Part shown: positions 42,637 to 51,960 of the stretch, one piece after another
Layout: each line of letters begins with the position of its first letter
Position numbering within the stretch: the first letter of the stretch is position 1
From: Bryobacterales bacterium
GTDB lineage: Bacteria > Acidobacteriota > Terriglobia > Bryobacterales > Bryobacteraceae
DNA length: 64,000 nucleotides
Direction of reading: 5' to 3'
NCBI GenBank assembly: GCA_947446025.1
Contig: CANFEY010000018.1
Coordinates: 1 to 64,000 of the forward strand
Program-made: the position numbers and the translations under genes
The notes under the pieces: generated by a model
What the model was told of the DNA's origin: nothing
Seen by the model: only the letters and a program-made list of their open reading frames with translations
Databases searched by the model: none

Positions 42637-43419
42637 TCAGCGGATCAGCAGCCAGATGCTGATGACCCAGGCGAAGATCAGCACGGCGATTCTGGCGGCT
42701 TCGGCGCTCAATCTTCTCACGAGGTGAGCGCCGAGGTAGCCTCCAGTGACGGCGGCGACAGCCATGGGGAGCGATAGTCTCCACTCGACGACGCCGCGTG
42801 CGGCGAAGATGCTGACGGCCAGGCCGTTGATGCCGAGCGTGCAGTAGAAGCGCAACGCGGCGGATTGCTGAACGTTGAGGTTCGCGGTGAGCAGGAACAG
42901 CACAATCATCAAGACGCCCATGCCAGCGCCGAAGTAGCCGCCGTAGACGGAGATGAGGTAGTGGCCGAGGATGAGCGGGGTCCACCTTGTTTGGCCAACG
43001 ACGGTGCGGTCGGAGATGTGGGCGGATGCGGCCCGCGCGATTTGTTTCGAGAAGCTGAAGATGAGCGCGGCGCTCAGCATTAAGTACGGCACCAGGCGGG
43101 CGAAGCGGGCGCTGGGCGTGAGCAAGACGAGCACGCTGCCAGTGATGCCGCCCGCGATGCTGGCGGCGATGAGCGCCCGGAGAAGCGTGCGGTCATAGGT
43201 GGAGCCTTTGCGGTACACCCACGCCGACGCAGCGCCGCCTGGAAGCATGGTCGCGGCGGAAGTGGCGTTGGCGACGATGGGGTCGAGGCCCGTAATCACC
43301 AGCGCTGGGAAGACAAGGAACGTCCCGCCGCCGGCAAGAGCATTGGCGAGGCCGCCGATCAACGCGGTTGATAGCAGCAAGAGGAACTGTGGGATGGAAA
43401 TGTCGGGCAGAGATCTCAT
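42637..43419 (-). CDS. TSUP-family (TauE/SafE) membrane transporter
   Basis: A 260-residue membrane protein with about eight helices and the family pattern LLLLSTALIGGLANALAGGG.. FPALVITGLDPIVANATSA, then GYFGAGMGVLMI. These proteins export or import sulfoacetate, sulfite, thiosulfate or similar anions. ATG 43417-43419 begins at the usual family N-terminus. Divergent from the cobalamin adenosyltransferase gene, with 24 bases between. Confidence 0.87.
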   Translation of the reverse strand: MRSLPDISIPQFLLLLSTALIGGLANALAGGGTFLVFPALVITGLDPIVANATSAATMLPGGAASAWVYRKGSTYDRTLLRALIAASIAGGITGSVLVLLTPSARFARLVPYLMLSAALIFSFSKQIARAASAHISDRTVVGQTRWTPLILGHYLISVYGGYFGAGMGVLMIVLFLLTANLNVQQSAALRFYCTLGINGLAVSIFAARGVVEWRLSLPMAVAAVTGGYLGAHLVRRLSAEAARIAVLIFAWVISIWLLIR

Positions 43420-43443
43420 CGTAGCAAGCGATACGATGGAGGG

Positions 43444-44064
43444 GTGAGCGAATCTACTTTTAGCGATCCGCGGGTGGCGTTGAACCGGATTTACACCAAG
43501 CAGGGGGATTCGGGCCAGACTAGTCTTGCGGGCGGGCAGCGATTGCCGAAAGACGCGCCTCGGATTGAGGCCTACGGAACAGTGGATGAGCTGAGTGCGT
43601 GCGTCGGCCTCGCGTGTGTGAGTTGCGCCGAATCGCCGACGCTGGAACCACTGTCCACAATCCTGCGGCGAGTGCAGCACGAGCTATTCAACCTGGGTTC
43701 GATCCTGGCGACGCTGCCGGGGGATGTACACCCGAAGCAGGCGCGTATAACGGCGGCGGATAGCGAGCAACTGGAGCGCGAGATCGATGCGATGAACGCG
43801 GAGTTGGCTCCGCTGCGCAGCTTCGTGCTGGCTGGTGGGACACGCATCAACGCCGAACTGCACCTGGCCCGCACGGTTTGCCGGAGGGCGGAGCGGCTGC
43901 TGGTAAGCGTGGCTCGCGAAGAGGAAATTCCAGCGGAGGCGATCCGCTATTTGAACCGGCTGAGCGACGCGTTGTTCGTGTGGAGCCGCTGGGTGAATCA
44001 CGTGCTCGGCGCGCCGGAAGTGCTGTGGGAGCCGAATCAGTCGGCCTCAGGGCGGCAAGTGTGA
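43444..44064 (+). CDS. PduO-type cob(I)alamin adenosyltransferase
   Basis: A 206-residue ATP:cob(I)alamin adenosyltransferase making adenosylcobalamin. Conserved features: RIYTKQGDSGQTSLAGGQR (ATP site), EAYGTVDELSA, RTVCRRAERLLV and RYLNRLSDALFVWSRWVN. GTG start. A metallophosphoesterase-like secreted protein gene overlaps its 3' end by 4 bases (GTGA). No B12-dependent enzyme is in the window. Confidence 0.93.
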   Translation: MSESTFSDPRVALNRIYTKQGDSGQTSLAGGQRLPKDAPRIEAYGTVDELSACVGLACVSCAESPTLEPLSTILRRVQHELFNLGSILATLPGDVHPKQARITAADSEQLEREIDAMNAELAPLRSFVLAGGTRINAELHLARTVCRRAERLLVSVAREEEIPAEAIRYLNRLSDALFVWSRWVNHVLGAPEVLWEPNQSASGRQV

Positions 44065-45005
44065 GGTTCGGATGCTTTCTAATTGGACTGGCGGCGTATG
44101 CGCAGCCGTTCTCGTTCGCCTTCATCGGGGACATGCCGTATGGGCCGGAGTCGCTGGTGCCATTCGAGCGCGTGATGGCGGAGATTAACGGCGACAAAGA
44201 TGTGCGGTTCGTCCTGCACGCGGGCGACGTGAAAGCGGGCAGTGAGCGCTGTGACGATGCGTTGATCAAATCGCGCTTCGTGCAGTTGCAGAAGTTCCGC
44301 CTGCCGCTGGTGTACACGCCCGGGGACAACGAATGGACCGACTGCCATCGTGCGGCAGCAGGCGTGTTCAATCCGATTGAACGGCTGGCGTTCGTGCGCA
44401 AGACGTTCTTCCCGGACCCGGATTCCACCACAGGCGGCACGAAGATGCGCGTGATCGGCCAGAGTCGCATCCCGGGTTTCGGCGACTACGTGGAGAACGT
44501 CTGGTTCAAACAGCGGCAAGTGATGTTCGCCACGGTGCATGTGGTGGGCAGCAACAACGGCTTGGAGCCGTGGTCTGGAATCGACCCAGCGGATACTGCG
44601 GCGACGCCCCGTGCGGACCGGCTGGCGGAATTCACTGCCCGGCAGGCCGCCGCGCTCGCGTGGCTGGATGAGATTTTCAAACAGGCCTCGGATTGCCGCG
44701 GAGTGTTCCTGGTGATGCAGGCTGATCCGCGCTTTGACCGGATGCCGGGGGATCCTATGCGCGCGGGCTTTGACGCATTCCTCGCGAAGTTGCAGGCGCT
44801 GGTTGTGGCTTCCGGGAAAACCGTGATCCTAGCTCAAGGAGACAGCCACGTGCTGATCATCGACCAGCCCTTTCCGACGGTGCGGTTCACCCGGCTGCAA
44901 GCGTTCGGCGAGGATAAAGTGCACTGGGTGAAGATCCGCGTGGACCCGAAGGCTTCCAACATCTTTACGATCCTGCCGCGGATCGTTAGCGCGAACGTGA
45001 AGTAA
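44061..45005 (+). CDS. Secreted metallophosphoesterase-like protein
   Basis: A 314-residue protein with a short signal peptide (about 1-15, cut near YAQ) and calcineurin-like motifs FAFIGDMPYG (first metal Asp), FVLHAGDVKAG (GDxK instead of GDxH), YTPGDNEWTDC (GDNE), and a distal GDSHVL His. The order D-D-N-H fits a metallophosphoesterase. Start GTG 44061 overlaps the adenosyltransferase stop. The 3' end overlaps the convergent TIGR01777 gene by 20 bases. Substrate unknown. Confidence 0.75.
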   Translation: MRFGCFLIGLAAYAQPFSFAFIGDMPYGPESLVPFERVMAEINGDKDVRFVLHAGDVKAGSERCDDALIKSRFVQLQKFRLPLVYTPGDNEWTDCHRAAAGVFNPIERLAFVRKTFFPDPDSTTGGTKMRVIGQSRIPGFGDYVENVWFKQRQVMFATVHVVGSNNGLEPWSGIDPADTAATPRADRLAEFTARQAAALAWLDEIFKQASDCRGVFLVMQADPRFDRMPGDPMRAGFDAFLAKLQALVVASGKTVILAQGDSHVLIIDQPFPTVRFTRLQAFGEDKVHWVKIRVDPKASNIFTILPRIVSANVK

Positions 45006-45831
45006 TTCCGGCAAGAGCGCCGAACACGTCGGGATGATCGAATGTGAACCCCGCACGCACGGCGGCATCGGGGATGGCTCGCTGACTGCCCAGGACGATT
45101 TCCGACATCTCTCCGAAGAGCAACTTCACTGCGAATCCAGGCACGGGGATGAACGCGGGCCGATGGACCCCCTCGCCAAGCGCGCGTGTGAACTCGGCAT
45201 TCGTTACCGGAAACGGCGAGACGGCGTTGAAGACTCCGCGCACCGTTGATCCGTGCAGCAGGAATTCGATGAGTGAGAGCAGGTCGTTGATGTGGATCCA
45301 CGACATCCACTGCCGGCCGCCGCCGATGGGTCCGCCCAAACCGAGCTTGAAGGGCGGCAGCATTTTCTGCAGCGCGCCGCCGTGGCCCAGCACCATGCCG
45401 ATGCGGATGCGGGTGACGCGAGCCCCGTGCGACTCCGCTGCGATGGCCTCGCGCTCCCAGCCTTGCGCGACTTCTCCCAGAAAATCGTTCGCCGGTGGTT
45501 CGGATTCAGTGAGTACCGCATCGCCACGTGAGCCGTAGTAGCCGACCGCGGAAGCGCTCACCAGAGTCTGCACATGCTGCGCGCGCATGGCGTCAACCAA
45601 AGTTCGGGTGCCGTCGACGCGGCTGCTGAGGATGCGCGCGCGGGCGTCGGGAGTCCAGCGCTGTGCTACGGGTTCGCCGGCCATGTTCACCACGGCGTCG
45701 ATACCTGCGAGGGCGTCCGGAGGAAGATTGCCACGCATTGAGATCGCACGGACCTGGTGGCCTGACTTGCGTAGCCGTTCTGTGAGCGCGCGGCCAACAA
45801 ATCCCGAGGCTCCTGTTACGCCGATAGTCAC
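44986..45831 (-). CDS. TIGR01777-family NAD(P)-dependent epimerase-like protein
   Basis: A 281-residue extended short-chain dehydrogenase relative. The N-terminal GVTGASGFVGRAL binds NAD(P); the YYG of SASAVGYYGSRGD takes the place of the SDR tyrosine. The C-terminal part (NAVSPFPVTNAEFTRALG.. RPAFIPVPGFAVKLLFGEM) is diagnostic for the family (SulA/YfcH-like). Start GTG overlaps the photolyase stop. It commonly occurs beside photolyases, but its reaction is unknown. Confidence 0.9.
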   Translation of the reverse strand: MTIGVTGASGFVGRALTERLRKSGHQVRAISMRGNLPPDALAGIDAVVNMAGEPVAQRWTPDARARILSSRVDGTRTLVDAMRAQHVQTLVSASAVGYYGSRGDAVLTESEPPANDFLGEVAQGWEREAIAAESHGARVTRIRIGMVLGHGGALQKMLPPFKLGLGGPIGGGRQWMSWIHINDLLSLIEFLLHGSTVRGVFNAVSPFPVTNAEFTRALGEGVHRPAFIPVPGFAVKLLFGEMSEIVLGSQRAIPDAAVRAGFTFDHPDVFGALAGITSRSR

Positions 45832-47093
45832 TGCATCTCCTTCACGTACGCATCCACCTCTGTCTTGCGTCGCATGCCGGCGAGGTTCATATAGCGCACC
45901 ATTCCGAACACGGGCCGCTCGGTCCAGGGGCGGTCATGCAGGCCGAAACACCACAAGATGTTGGCGTAGGTATTCGGATCGCGCCCATCGAGCGCGTAGC
46001 GGTCATTCAGATCCAACATCACGTCGAGCGCCTCCTGATGGGATGGGGACCATTCGATGATCTTCTTGCCCCAGTACATCCGATAGTAGCCGTGGATGAC
46101 ACCGTCGCGCAGGAGTTCCTTCTGCGTGGCGTTCCACAGCACGTCGTGTGTGGCGGCCCGTTCGAACTGCTGGTGCGAATAGGAATAGTCGCGAGGGTCT
46201 GCATCGTGCTTTGCCAGCGTCTGCCGGGCCCAGTTGGGAAGCGCGGCCAGGGTTCGCGGATTGGGGCCATGGCGCGCGAAGTTGAAGGCGAGTTCACGGC
46301 GTATGATGAGCTGCTCTTGAAATTCCGGAGAATGCTCGCGCACCGCGAGAGCGACCTCCAGCGAAGAAATGTGTCCAAAGTGAAGATATGGGCTAAGGCG
46401 CGAGGTGGCGCGTTGCGTAGGCTCGCGGCTGTCTTGCGCGTAACGTGCGAGGTCGTGTGCGAGGAATTCGCGCAGCCGTTTCATCGCGGCGACCCGCCCG
46501 CCGCCGCTTTCGGGTGAGGCATCGACGACGGGAAGCGGGCCTGCCCAGCGGATCGTGGGCACCGCCGTTTCGAGCGGACGAAGGTGAACGGGCAGCAGCC
46601 GGTTGATCTTCGGCCGGATGGTGTACGCCGCGTATTCCTGCTTGGTGAAGCACGCCATGGGCACGATGCAACTGGAGTCGACTACATAGTAGGGGATGCC
46701 GAGCCGCGCTGGCAGGCGGGCGTTGTGTTCGCGCACCAGATAGCCGGGATAATCGTCCGTCACGAGCAAGGCTGCATCTTCCGCCATACGGTAGAGCGCG
46801 CCGCGTTGATCGGAGAAGACATAGCCGAAGCCCAATTGCGCTGCACGAGCTGCGTTGTCCCGCGCTCCGCCCAGGATGAAGGAGTCGAAGCGCGGGTTGG
46901 CAAACGGACGATCCCGAGTGAGGCCTTCATAGACCAAGACCGGTAGTCCTAGGCTGTCGGCGCGCTCCACGGCGCAGGCGAGGCCGTGGTTTGAATCCAG
47001 ACGCCGGCTGGTCTGCGCCCAATACAGCACGTAGGCGGCACCTGACCGCGGTGAAGAGTCATTGAGCAAGCGCACGCGCTCGGGGGCGACCAT
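45828..47093 (-). CDS. Class II CPD deoxyribodipyrimidine photolyase
   Basis: A 421-residue light-driven DNA repair flavoprotein. The class II type is shown by the C-terminal FAD-domain signature MYWGKKIIEWSPSHQEAL followed by NDRYALDGRDPNTYANILWCF and RPVFGMVRYMN. The N-terminal Rossmann-like domain is also present (VLYWAQTSRRLDSNHGLACA). It is somewhat shorter than the usual 440-480 residues. Overlaps the TIGR01777 gene by 4 bases, so both may be induced together. Confidence 0.9.
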   Translation of the reverse strand: MVAPERVRLLNDSSPRSGAAYVLYWAQTSRRLDSNHGLACAVERADSLGLPVLVYEGLTRDRPFANPRFDSFILGGARDNAARAAQLGFGYVFSDQRGALYRMAEDAALLVTDDYPGYLVREHNARLPARLGIPYYVVDSSCIVPMACFTKQEYAAYTIRPKINRLLPVHLRPLETAVPTIRWAGPLPVVDASPESGGGRVAAMKRLREFLAHDLARYAQDSREPTQRATSRLSPYLHFGHISSLEVALAVREHSPEFQEQLIIRRELAFNFARHGPNPRTLAALPNWARQTLAKHDADPRDYSYSHQQFERAATHDVLWNATQKELLRDGVIHGYYRMYWGKKIIEWSPSHQEALDVMLDLNDRYALDGRDPNTYANILWCFGLHDRPWTERPVFGMVRYMNLAGMRRKTEVDAYVKEMQ

Positions 47094-47134
47094 CCTTTTA
47101 AGTATCGCAAATGCGAAGATGGGAGAGCGTTCCT

Positions 47135-48178
47135 ATGCGGCTGTTCAATCGGGCCAAAATTTTGTGGAGTTACCTGCGCGGCGCGGATCGCGTTGAGGGA
47201 CTGCCTGTGGAGTACATCGTCGAGACCACGGCGAAGTGCAACATCTATTGCCCCATGTGCCCGCGCGAAACGCACAAGCAGCCCAAGGAAGACATGACCA
47301 GCGGCATCTTCGAGAAGCTGATCAAAGGCGCGGAGCGGACGGGCGAGCATATGATGCTGATTGGCCTGGGCGAGCCGCTGCTGGACCGCGCGATCTTTGA
47401 GCGCATCGAATACTGTGAGCGGCACGGCATCGCCACGCTGCTTTCCACCAACGGCACCTTGCTGGATGAAGAGGCCTCGGCCAAACTACTCGATTCACCC
47501 CTGCAGCACATCACCTTGAGCTTCGACGGCGCTTCGAAAGAGACGTTTGAGCACTACCGCAAGGGCGCGCGCTTCGAAAAAGTCCGTGACAATTTCGTGC
47601 ACTTCTGCAAGATGAAGCATGCGCGCGGGTCCGGCCTGCAGATTGTGGTACAGATGGTGCGCATGGCGGGGAACGCGCACGAGGTGGACGCGTTCCGAGC
47701 GTTCTGGTCGGCGGTGCCGGGGGTGGACCAGGTGCGCGTGAAGGAAGACGAGACGAACTTGGTGACGCCGGAGGCTCGCGCGGAAGCAGGCGGCGGACGC
47801 CGTTGCCACTATCTGTGGCGCGGCGCGATGTACGTCAAGCACGACGGGCGCGTGTTCCCGTGCTGCCAAAGTTACATGTTAGATGGCGCACCCGTGGGCG
47901 ATTTGCGCGACGAACCGCTGGAGACGATTTTCAATTCGGACTCAATGCGGGAGCTGCGCAGACTGCATGCGGCGGGCCGGTCCGCGGAGATCGACATGTG
48001 CGCGCGCTGCTGCACGGTGATCCCGCATCCGGCGTTGGTCGCCGGGAGTTTACTGCTGCACGGCAAGTGGGTGCGACGCGCCATGCCGGTGGTGGAGCGG
48101 CTGGTTTACGGGCGCAAATTGCCTAAGGCCCTGCTGGCTCCGGCACGGGAGGAACTGGTCCAGATTGATCGAAAATGA
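47135..48178 (+). CDS. Radical SAM/SPASM domain protein
   Basis: A 347-residue radical SAM protein: CNIYCPMC cluster motif at Cys35, Cys39 and Cys42, [30 protein letters not shown], and a C-terminal SPASM region with CCQSY and [10 protein letters not shown]. These proteins modify peptides, cofactors or nucleotides. GGGAGAG about 7 bases before ATG 47135 makes this start better than ATG 47111. No obvious precursor peptide gene is adjacent. The role is undetermined. Confidence 0.85.
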   Translation: MRLFNRAKILWSYLRGADRVEGLPVEYIVETTAKCNIYCPMCPRETHKQPKEDMTSGIFEKLIKGAERTGEHMMLIGLGEPLLDRAIFERIEYCERHGIATLLSTNGTLLDEEASAKLLDSPLQHITLSFDGASKETFEHYRKGARFEKVRDNFVHFCKMKHARGSGLQIVVQMVRMAGNAHEVDAFRAFWSAVPGVDQVRVKEDETNLVTPEARAEAGGGRRCHYLWRGAMYVKHDGRVFPCCQSYMLDGAPVGDLRDEPLETIFNSDSMRELRRLHAAGRSAEIDMCARCCTVIPHPALVAGSLLLHGKWVRRAMPVVERLVYGRKLPKALLAPAREELVQIDRK

Positions 48179-48230
48179 GCCGGAACGCAGCCGATTACAG
48201 TATGATGAAAGCAGGCCAGAAGGACCCTCC

Positions 48231-48509
48231 ATGGAAAAGCAGGCTCAAAATATACAAGAAGCGTTCCTCAATAACGCTCGCAAAGACAAGACCTTTCTCA
48301 CGATTTACCTGATGAGCGGCGTGAAGCTTTCGGGCAAAATTAAGAGCTTCGACAAGTATTCGGTGGTGCTCGAAACCAACAATCAGGAACAGCTGATTTT
48401 CAAGCACGCAATTTCCACCGTGGTTGTTTCGCGTCCGTATCACGGAAGCCATGCGGCCCCCGGCGGAGCGCACATGGTGCCGGGTCCGCCGCAAGTTGAC
48501 GGCGAATAG
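48231..48509 (+). CDS. hfq: RNA chaperone Hfq
   Basis: A 92-residue Sm-like protein: Sm1 region [31 protein letters not shown] with the QxxFLN-type RNA-binding start, FDKYSVVLE, and Sm2 KHAISTVV. The C-terminal tail (Gly/Pro-rich) is variable. AAGGA lies 8 bases before ATG 48231. The hfq-hflX order, with 8 bases between, is the same as in E. coli. It mediates sRNA-mRNA pairing; no sRNA gene is evident here. Confidence 0.96.
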   Translation: MEKQAQNIQEAFLNNARKDKTFLTIYLMSGVKLSGKIKSFDKYSVVLETNNQEQLIFKHAISTVVVSRPYHGSHAAPGGAHMVPGPPQVDGE

Positions 48510-48517
48510 CCGCGAGA

Positions 48518-49816
48518 ATGTCCCAGGAAGTCGCGATCCTCGTCGGACTCAAGCTCACGGCGCGAGGCCGGGGGCAGGCGAACATTTCCGCCGAAGATTC
48601 TCTTGAAGAACTGGCTTCGCTGGCCGAATCCGCGGGAGCACGCGTCGCTGAGCGTTGGATTCAGACGCGGCCGCGGTCGGATGCGGCTACCTTTATCGGT
48701 TCCGGGAAAGTAGACGAACTCAAGACGCAGCTCGCGTTTCACGAGGCGTCCACGGCGATCTTCGATCAAGAGCTCTCCCCCACGCAGCAGCGCAATTTGG
48801 AGAAGGCGCTGGAAGTGAAGGTGCTGGACCGCACGCAGCTCATCCTGGATATCTTCGCGCGGCGCGCGCGCACCAGCGAAGGCAAGTTGCAAGTGGAGCT
48901 GGCGCAGCTCAACTACATGCTGCCGCGCTTGACCGGCAAGGGTGCGGCCATGTCGCGGCTGGGCGGTGGCATCGGCACGCGTGGTCCGGGCGAAACGAAA
49001 CTCGAAACCGACCGGCGGCGCATTCATCAACGCATCCAATCCATTGAAAAGGACCTGGACCGCGTGCGCGGCGGACGCACTACGCAGCGCCGGCAGCGGC
49101 AGGCAGTCCCGTTGGCGACCGTGGCGCTGGTCGGGTACACGAACGCGGGCAAGTCAACGCTCTTCAATCGCCTCACCGGTGCTGGCGTACTGGCGGATGC
49201 GAAAATGTTCGCAACTTTGGACCCAACGGTGCGGCAAATCCGCTTGCCATCGCGCAGACAAGTATTAGTGAGCGATACGGTGGGCTTCATTCGCAGCTTG
49301 CCGACGACGCTGGTGCGGGCGTTCCGCGCCACGCTCGAAGAAGTTGTCGAGGCAGAACTTTTGCTGCATGTGGTGGATGCAAGTTCCCCGGCGGCGGAGG
49401 AGCACACAGCGCACGTGCTGGCCACGCTGCGCGAGATCGGCGCGGCGGAGACGCAGCAGATTCTGGTTCTCAACAAAGCCGACCTGATCGCGGGTGAGAT
49501 GGATTCGCATGCGCTCGCGCGCCGCATTCTGGGCGATCCCGAGCATCAGCCCGCCGGCGCGGTGGCTATCTCGGCCAGCACCGGCGCGGAATTTGATCAG
49601 TTGCTGGCAAAAATCGACGAAACGCTGTCGCTCGATGCGGTCTCCGAATGCGTGTTCCGTTTCCCCATCAGCGAAGGCGCGCCGCTCCATCTGCTGCATG
49701 AATACGCGCGTGTGACGTCGAAGAAGTATGACGAGGGCGCATGCATTGTGGAGGCCGTGACGCCTGCTTCGATCCGGCGGCGGCTGGAGTTGTACCTGGT
49801 CTCCAGCAACGCCTGA
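48518..49816 (+). CDS. hflX: GTPase HflX
   Basis: A 432-residue ribosome-associated GTPase that splits stalled 70S ribosomes under heat stress. N-terminal HflX domain, then TRGPGETKLE-like GPGETKLETDRRR, G1 GYTNAGKST, G3 DTVGFIRSLP and G4 NKAD motifs in order. ATG 48518 begins 8 bases after the hfq stop. The length matches the family. Confidence 0.96.
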   Translation: MSQEVAILVGLKLTARGRGQANISAEDSLEELASLAESAGARVAERWIQTRPRSDAATFIGSGKVDELKTQLAFHEASTAIFDQELSPTQQRNLEKALEVKVLDRTQLILDIFARRARTSEGKLQVELAQLNYMLPRLTGKGAAMSRLGGGIGTRGPGETKLETDRRRIHQRIQSIEKDLDRVRGGRTTQRRQRQAVPLATVALVGYTNAGKSTLFNRLTGAGVLADAKMFATLDPTVRQIRLPSRRQVLVSDTVGFIRSLPTTLVRAFRATLEEVVEAELLLHVVDASSPAAEEHTAHVLATLREIGAAETQQILVLNKADLIAGEMDSHALARRILGDPEHQPAGAVAISASTGAEFDQLLAKIDETLSLDAVSECVFRFPISEGAPLHLLHEYARVTSKKYDEGACIVEAVTPASIRRRLELYLVSSNA

Positions 49817-49844
49817 ATCTCCGGGGTATCATTTCAGAGGTAGG

Positions 49845-50522
49845 ATGAATCTTCCTAATTTACTCACGCTGCTGCGCATTTTCTTTGTGCCGCTAATCGT
49901 CTCCGCGTTGCTCGCGGAAGACATGGGAATCGACTGGGCGTTCGCCGACGTTGCCATCCCGCGCGAAGTGTTCGCGCTGGCGGTGTTCCTGGCCGCGGCT
50001 GCGACAGATATGCTCGATGGGTACCTGGCGCGGCGATGGAGCCAGATTACAACGGTGGGTACGCTGCTCGATCCGATTGCCGACAAGCTGCTGGTTTCGG
50101 CGGCTCTTGTGTCGCTGGTAAAGATCGACCGCATCAGCGCATGGCTGGTGATCCTGATCATCAGCCGCGAGTTTGCGGTGAGCGGGCTGCGCCAGATCGC
50201 GGCCGCAACGGGGCACACCATCGGCGCAAGCGACCTGGGCAAGACGAAGATGACAGCGCAGGTGGTGGCGATTGCTCTGGTCATCGGCGGTCTCCGCTGG
50301 CCGGCGCTTGCGCAATTGGGGTCGATTGCGATGTGGGCCGTGGTCGCGTTCACGCTGATTTCGGGGGCCGACTACTTCCGCAGGTTCTGGCATGAAGTGG
50401 ACGCCCAGGTGAAGACCCGCCGCCGCAAGGAATTGCTGCAACTAGAGCGGCAGAAGAAGCGGGCCACACGCGCTGATGCCCGCAGCGCAAGAGCCGCCCG
50501 GAGCGCGCAGGCCAGCCGCTAG
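49845..50522 (+). CDS. pgsA: CDP-diacylglycerol--glycerol-3-phosphate 3-phosphatidyltransferase
   Basis: A 225-residue membrane enzyme, the first step to phosphatidylglycerol. The CDP-alcohol transferase signature is DMLDGYLARR followed by GTLLDPIADK (D-x2-DG-x2-AR-x8-G-x3-D-x3-D). N-terminal MNLPNLLTLLRI is typical. An unusual C-terminal extension of about 25 residues, Lys/Arg/Ala-rich (QKKRATRADARSARAARSA), follows the last helix. Converges on pyrF with a 4-base overlap. Confidence 0.93.
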   Translation: MNLPNLLTLLRIFFVPLIVSALLAEDMGIDWAFADVAIPREVFALAVFLAAAATDMLDGYLARRWSQITTVGTLLDPIADKLLVSAALVSLVKIDRISAWLVILIISREFAVSGLRQIAAATGHTIGASDLGKTKMTAQVVAIALVIGGLRWPALAQLGSIAMWAVVAFTLISGADYFRRFWHEVDAQVKTRRRKELLQLERQKKRATRADARSARAARSAQASR

Positions 50523-51238
50523 CCGAGTTCGTCAAACGCCGCCTGCATCTGCGCCACGATTTCCTGCGTTGCCACACGCAGGTCTTTCGCGCCGGTGATG
50601 GGGCGGCCCACAACCAAGTAGTCGGCACCTGCCGAGACTGCATCATGCGGAGTGGTCTTACGTTTTTGGTCGTCTTCCGGGTAACCGTCGGGGCGAATGC
50701 CCGGGGTGATCAATAGCAGCTTGCCCTGCGAGAGAGCCTTGATTTGCTTGGCCTCGAGGCCTGACGCGATCACGCCATCGCAGCCCGCGTCCAGCGCTTT
50801 CTTCGCTCTGAAGAGGACAAGTTCTTCCGGCGTGTGGTTGGTGTAGCCCATCTCCGCAATGTCACCCGCGTCCAGGCTGGTGAGCACGGTGACCGTGAAC
50901 AACTTCAGGTCCGAAGTGCCGCGGCCTTCCACCGCGGCGCGAATCAACACACTGGGGCCGTGAATGGTAAGGAAAGACACGCCCAGCTCCGATGCGCGCG
51001 CCACGGTCTTCTTCAGCGTCTCGCCGATGTCGTAGTATTTGTAGTCGAGGAAAACTCGCTTGCCTTCCTTGATGAGGCTGCGGATGAAATCTTCGACGCC
51101 CGCGGCCAGCTGCAGCGTCAATCCGACCTTGAAGAAATCCGCGACCCCGTCGAGCTGATCCACCACGGCACGCGCGGCAGCAATGTCCTTGACGTCCAGC
51201 GCTACGATCAATCTGTCTTTTGCTTGAATGGCACCCAT
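50519..51238 (-). CDS. pyrF: Orotidine 5'-phosphate decarboxylase
   Basis: A 239-residue enzyme making UMP. The N-terminal LIVALDV, substrate loop LDYKYYDIGETLKKTV (catalytic Lys/Asp region DYK..D), LTSLDAGD and GIRPDG.. ADYLVVGRPI segments are typical of the family. ATG 51236-51238 is the family start; the frame is open further upstream in the next gene. It shares 4 bases with the pgsA end. Other pyr genes are not in the window. Confidence 0.93.
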   Translation of the reverse strand: MGAIQAKDRLIVALDVKDIAAARAVVDQLDGVADFFKVGLTLQLAAGVEDFIRSLIKEGKRVFLDYKYYDIGETLKKTVARASELGVSFLTIHGPSVLIRAAVEGRGTSDLKLFTVTVLTSLDAGDIAEMGYTNHTPEELVLFRAKKALDAGCDGVIASGLEAKQIKALSQGKLLLITPGIRPDGYPEDDQKRKTTPHDAVSAGADYLVVGRPITGAKDLRVATQEIVAQMQAAFDELG

Positions 51239-51243
51239 TTTGG

Positions 51244-51915
51244 TCAGTCTAACATTGCGCGTATCTTCAGCCCCGAATTCAGCATGTCCAGGACCGGTGC
51301 TGCGGCGCGGAAGCGCTTCACTACTTCGGTCTTCAACGTGGGTGAGGTGGCTAGCTTGACGTCCATCTCTTGCCAGTAGAGCCACTGCTTCATCCTCATT
51401 AGGTCCGCCGCGGGAGACTCGGCATCGAAGCCCTTCGGCATTCTCGACACGCTTTCGCCCGTGAGCTTTCCCATCAGCTTCTCCGGTGCTTTCGCCGCTT
51501 TGCGGAACGCTTCGTGATTGCCCGCAAGGAACGTGCGGACCGCGCGTAGCTCATCGGGACCCGGGCCATACAGCCCCGCCGCGACGCCAACTCCCTTCGG
51601 CGAAAGTTGAAAGTAAAATCCCGCACCCGCATGTTTCTCGAACCCCTTGCGCGGAAAGATTGCCGCCAGATGCGTCTTGTACGGCGTCTTATCCGCACTG
51701 AAGCGCGTGTCGCGATAGATGCGGTAGATGGCTTTCTTGGGGTCCGTCACGTGCTCCGGCGCGAAGTCCATCAACTCCGCATTGATGGCCTCAATCAGCG
51801 TCAGCATGGGAGCTTTCAGCTTCGTCTCGAAGATTTCCTTACGAGCGTTAAACCACTCGCGATCATTGTTGCGGGCCAGACCGCGCAGGAACGTGAGAGC
51901 CTCGGATGGGAACAT
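51244..51915 (-). CDS. DUF2461/TIGR02453 family protein
   Basis: A 223-residue cytosolic protein recognised by FPSEALTFLRGLARNNDREWF, IYRDTRFSADKTPYKTH and GFYFQLSPKGVGVAAGLYGP. The family is widespread, has no known function, and is often found in stress or cell-envelope contexts. ATG 51913-51915 matches the usual N-terminus. It is 5 bases upstream of pyrF on the same strand. Confidence 0.9.
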   Translation of the reverse strand: MFPSEALTFLRGLARNNDREWFNARKEIFETKLKAPMLTLIEAINAELMDFAPEHVTDPKKAIYRIYRDTRFSADKTPYKTHLAAIFPRKGFEKHAGAGFYFQLSPKGVGVAAGLYGPGPDELRAVRTFLAGNHEAFRKAAKAPEKLMGKLTGESVSRMPKGFDAESPAADLMRMKQWLYWQEMDVKLATSPTLKTEVVKRFRAAAPVLDMLNSGLKIRAMLD

Positions 51916-51960
51916 GTCGTTGATTTTCGCACACGTATCTGAAAGAATTTGAAACAGTTC

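Noticed and set aside
43878-44060. Upstream extension of the metallophosphoesterase-like gene
   Set aside because: This part is the out-of-frame end of the cobalamin adenosyltransferase; GTG 44061 gives a clean signal peptide.
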